From contig DATNFP010000092.1 in NCBI GenBank assembly GCA_035606335.1, positions 1-6,443 on the forward strand: 6,443 bases of DNA, written 5' to 3'. The DNA is from DATNFP01 sp035606335. Lineage in GTDB: Bacteria > Bacteroidota > Bacteroidia > Chitinophagales > Chitinophagaceae. Of this stretch, positions 4,679-6,443 are shown piece by piece. The notes under the pieces are model-generated. The model was not told where the DNA came from. It searched no databases and worked only from the letters and a program-made list of their open reading frames with translations. Position 1 is the stretch's first letter, and each line of letters begins with the position of its first letter. Position numbers and translations under genes: made by a program.

Positions 4679-6443
4679 ATGGAAACACAGACATTGAGCG
4701 CAACAGCAGGTGGCGCATTTCTTATCCAGCCATCTGACCCTGCTAATACGTTTACCCCCGAAGATTTTAATGAAGAACAGCGAATGATAATACAGATGTG
4801 TGAAGAATTCCTGGACAAGGAAGTGATCCCACATCTCGTGGAAATAGATCATAAACAGCCTGGATTAATGCAATCCTTGCTGGACAAAGCAGGCCAGTTA
4901 GGTTTGCTTGGAGCAGCCTTTCCTGAAGAATTGGGCGGCTTGGGGAAAGATTTTGTAACAGCTACCCTTATTAACGAGTGTCTCGGTGGTGGCCATTCAT
5001 TTGCGGTGGCTATGGCTGCTCATAATGGCATTGGCTCATTGCCAATATTGTATTTCGGCACAGAAGAACAGAAAAATAAATATATACCTAAGCTGGCTAC
5101 CGGAGAAATGAAAGGCGCTTATGCCCTTACAGAGCCGGGTTCTGGGTCTGATGCATTGGGAGCAAAAACTACCGCTACCTTAAGCCTAGATGGGAAACAG
5201 TATATACTTAACGGGCAAAAGATATGGATAACAAACGCGGGCTTTGCAGATGTTTTTACTGTATTTGCCAAAGTGGATGGCGATAAATTCAGCGCCTTTA
5301 TTGTAGAAAGGGGAACACCAGGGCTTACCTACGGCGAAGAGGAACATAAAATGGGCATAAAAGGCTCCAGCACACGCCAGCTATTCTTTGAAAATTGTGC
5401 CATACCAAAAGAAAATTTGTTGGGAGAAATAGGCCGGGGGCACATAATTGCATTTAACATTCTGAACATAGGCAGATTAAAATTGTGTGCTGCAACATTA
5501 GGTGGAGGAAAGCGGGCATTGGGCACAACAGTAAAGTATGCTATGACTCGCGAACAATTCAATACCCCTATCGCACATTTTGGAGCGATACAACATAAGC
5601 TTGCAGAAATGGCTATCAGGATATTTGCTGCCGAAAGTGCATTGTATCGTACAGCACAATGGATAGATGAAAAAGAACATGCACTGCGAGCCGAAGGGAA
5701 ACACTCTAATGAAACATTGCTCGGTGCTGCTGAGGAATATGCTATAGAATGTGCTATGTTAAAAGTGCTTGGCTCCGAATGCCTTGATTTTGTAGTAGAC
5801 GAAGGAGTGCAAGTACATGGCGGTGTGGGCTTCTCTGATGAGTATGGTATATCACGTTCGTATAGAGATAGCCGTATTAACCGCATATTTGAAGGCACCA
5901 ACGAAATAAACCGGCTGCTGATAATGGATATGTATCTAAAACGCGCAATGAAAGGCCGTATCAATTTGCTTGGGCCTGCAATGGCGATACAAAAAGATTT
6001 GATGAGCATTCCTGAAGTGGGAGACAATGATGCTCCGTTTGCAGCAGAACAAAAGGCAATTGCCAATTTTAAAAAAGCAATCCTCATGTGTGCCGGGGCT
6101 GCAGCTCAAAAGCTGATGACCAAACTAGAAAATGAGCAGGAGATACTCATGGATATATCGGATATGGTGATAGATACTTTTCAATGTGAAAGTATGCTGC
6201 TACGCACAATGAAGATGAGCAGTAACAATAATGAGCTTGCAAGCCTGGCATTGGATATTATCCGTACATTTATCAATGATGCAGCAGACAGGATCAACCA
6301 TTCAGGGAAAGATGCTATTAACGCATTTGCGGATGGTGATGAGCAAAGAATGATGCTAATGGGATTAAAACGATTCACTAAAGTAGACAACTTTAATACG
6401 AAAGATGCCCGCCGCCGCATTACAGACAAACTGCTGGAAAAGC
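4679..6443 (+). CDS. Acyl-CoA dehydrogenase, VLCAD-like with C-terminal extension (3' end cut by window)
   Basis: An open frame of 588 codons runs from the ATG at 4679 off the right edge. It is an FAD-dependent acyl-CoA dehydrogenase, which introduces the 2,3-trans double bond in acyl-CoA and passes electrons to electron-transfer flavoprotein. Signatures are YALTEPGSGSD (148-158, FAD/substrate site), NGQKIWITNAG (178-188), REQFNTPI (291-298), QVHGGVGF (378-385) and RIFEGTNEINR (402-412), where E405 sits at the position of the catalytic base in MCAD and VLCAD. After about residue 420 comes an extra, mainly helical segment of at least 165 residues, as in VLCAD/ACAD9, which mediates membrane association in the mitochondrial enzymes. 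Bacteroidota homologs are near 600 residues, so only some 5-15 residues should be missing. The N-terminus (GGAFLIQPSD, then FTPEDFNEEQRMI) fits this start. Chain length preference cannot be read. Other beta-oxidation genes could follow downstream. Confidence 0.93.
   Translation, partial: METQTLSATAGGAFLIQPSDPANTFTPEDFNEEQRMIIQMCEEFLDKEVIPHLVEIDHKQPGLMQSLLDKAGQLGLLGAAFPEELGGLGKDFVTATLINECLGGGHSFAVAMAAHNGIGSLPILYFGTEEQKNKYIPKLATGEMKGAYALTEPGSGSDALGAKTTATLSLDGKQYILNGQKIWITNAGFADVFTVFAKVDGDKFSAFIVERGTPGLTYGEEEHKMGIKGSSTRQLFFENCAIPKENLLGEIGRGHIIAFNILNIGRLKLCAATLGGGKRALGTTVKYAMTREQFNTPIAHFGAIQHKLAEMAIRIFAAESALYRTAQWIDEKEHALRAEGKHSNETLLGAAEEYAIECAMLKVLGSECLDFVVDEGVQVHGGVGFSDEYGISRSYRDSRINRIFEGTNEINRLLIMDMYLKRAMKGRINLLGPAMAIQKDLMSIPEVGDNDAPFAAEQKAIANFKKAILMCAGAAAQKLMTKLENEQEILMDISDMVIDTFQCESMLLRTMKMSSNNNELASLALDIIRTFINDAADRINHSGKDAINAFADGDEQRMMLMGLKRFTKVDNFNTKDARRRITDKLLEK

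Noticed and set aside
5329..6087. A 252-codon open frame on the minus strand opposite the acyl-CoA dehydrogenase gene
   Set aside because: Its translation is low-complexity, rich in serine, cysteine and isoleucine, with no family motif. The plus strand in the same place encodes clear dehydrogenase signatures, so this is an antisense shadow.
6181..6429. An 82-codon minus-strand frame near the right edge
   Set aside because: It is antisense to the C-terminal extension of the acyl-CoA dehydrogenase, whose frame stays open throughout; no independent support.

Overview
The window looks like chromosomal DNA of a Bacteroidota bacterium, probably Chitinophagaceae or a relative. This is inferred from four things: AT-rich coding sequence, start codons with no Shine-Dalgarno motif, one exact Bacteroidota-type -7 box (TAnnTTTG), and gene families whose closest known forms are from that phylum (the short RsmI-like methyltransferase, the roughly 600-residue VLCAD-like acyl-CoA dehydrogenase, and the polytopic protein with the EWDAFGYY loop). 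No species can be named from the sequence alone.

Layout, left to right. The left edge (1-52, minus strand) holds the first 17 codons of a gene that resembles a DNA-3-methyladenine glycosylase. It diverges across a 55-base gap from an RsmI-like SAM-dependent methyltransferase (108-809, plus). That gene converges, with an 18-base gap, on a three-gene minus-strand block. In order of transcription the block is an alpha/beta hydrolase (4583-3771), a membrane-anchored family 2 glycosyltransferase (3766-2624) and a polytopic membrane protein of GT-C type (2552-828). A hairpin at 770-799, inside the 3' end of the methyltransferase gene, could terminate this block. Across a 95-base divergent gap, an acyl-CoA dehydrogenase with a VLCAD-like C-terminal extension (4679 onward, plus) runs off the right edge, probably lacking only its last few codons.

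How the genes may work together: the tight spacing of the hydrolase and GT2 genes, followed by the GT-C gene 71 bases later, suggests one transcript for a cell-envelope glycan or glycolipid step. GT2 would act at the cytoplasmic face of the inner membrane and the GT-C protein at the periplasmic face. The substrate cannot be read from the sequence. The methyltransferase, glycosylase and acyl-CoA dehydrogenase look like ordinary housekeeping genes with no clear link to the block.

I see no mobile element, CRISPR array, tRNA, rRNA or defence system, and no gene-free stretch over 300 bases. The most useful points are the hidden partial gene at the left edge, the two start-codon corrections (hydrolase and GT2), the candidate terminator inside a convergent gene, and the uncharacterised hydrolase-GT2-GT-C block.
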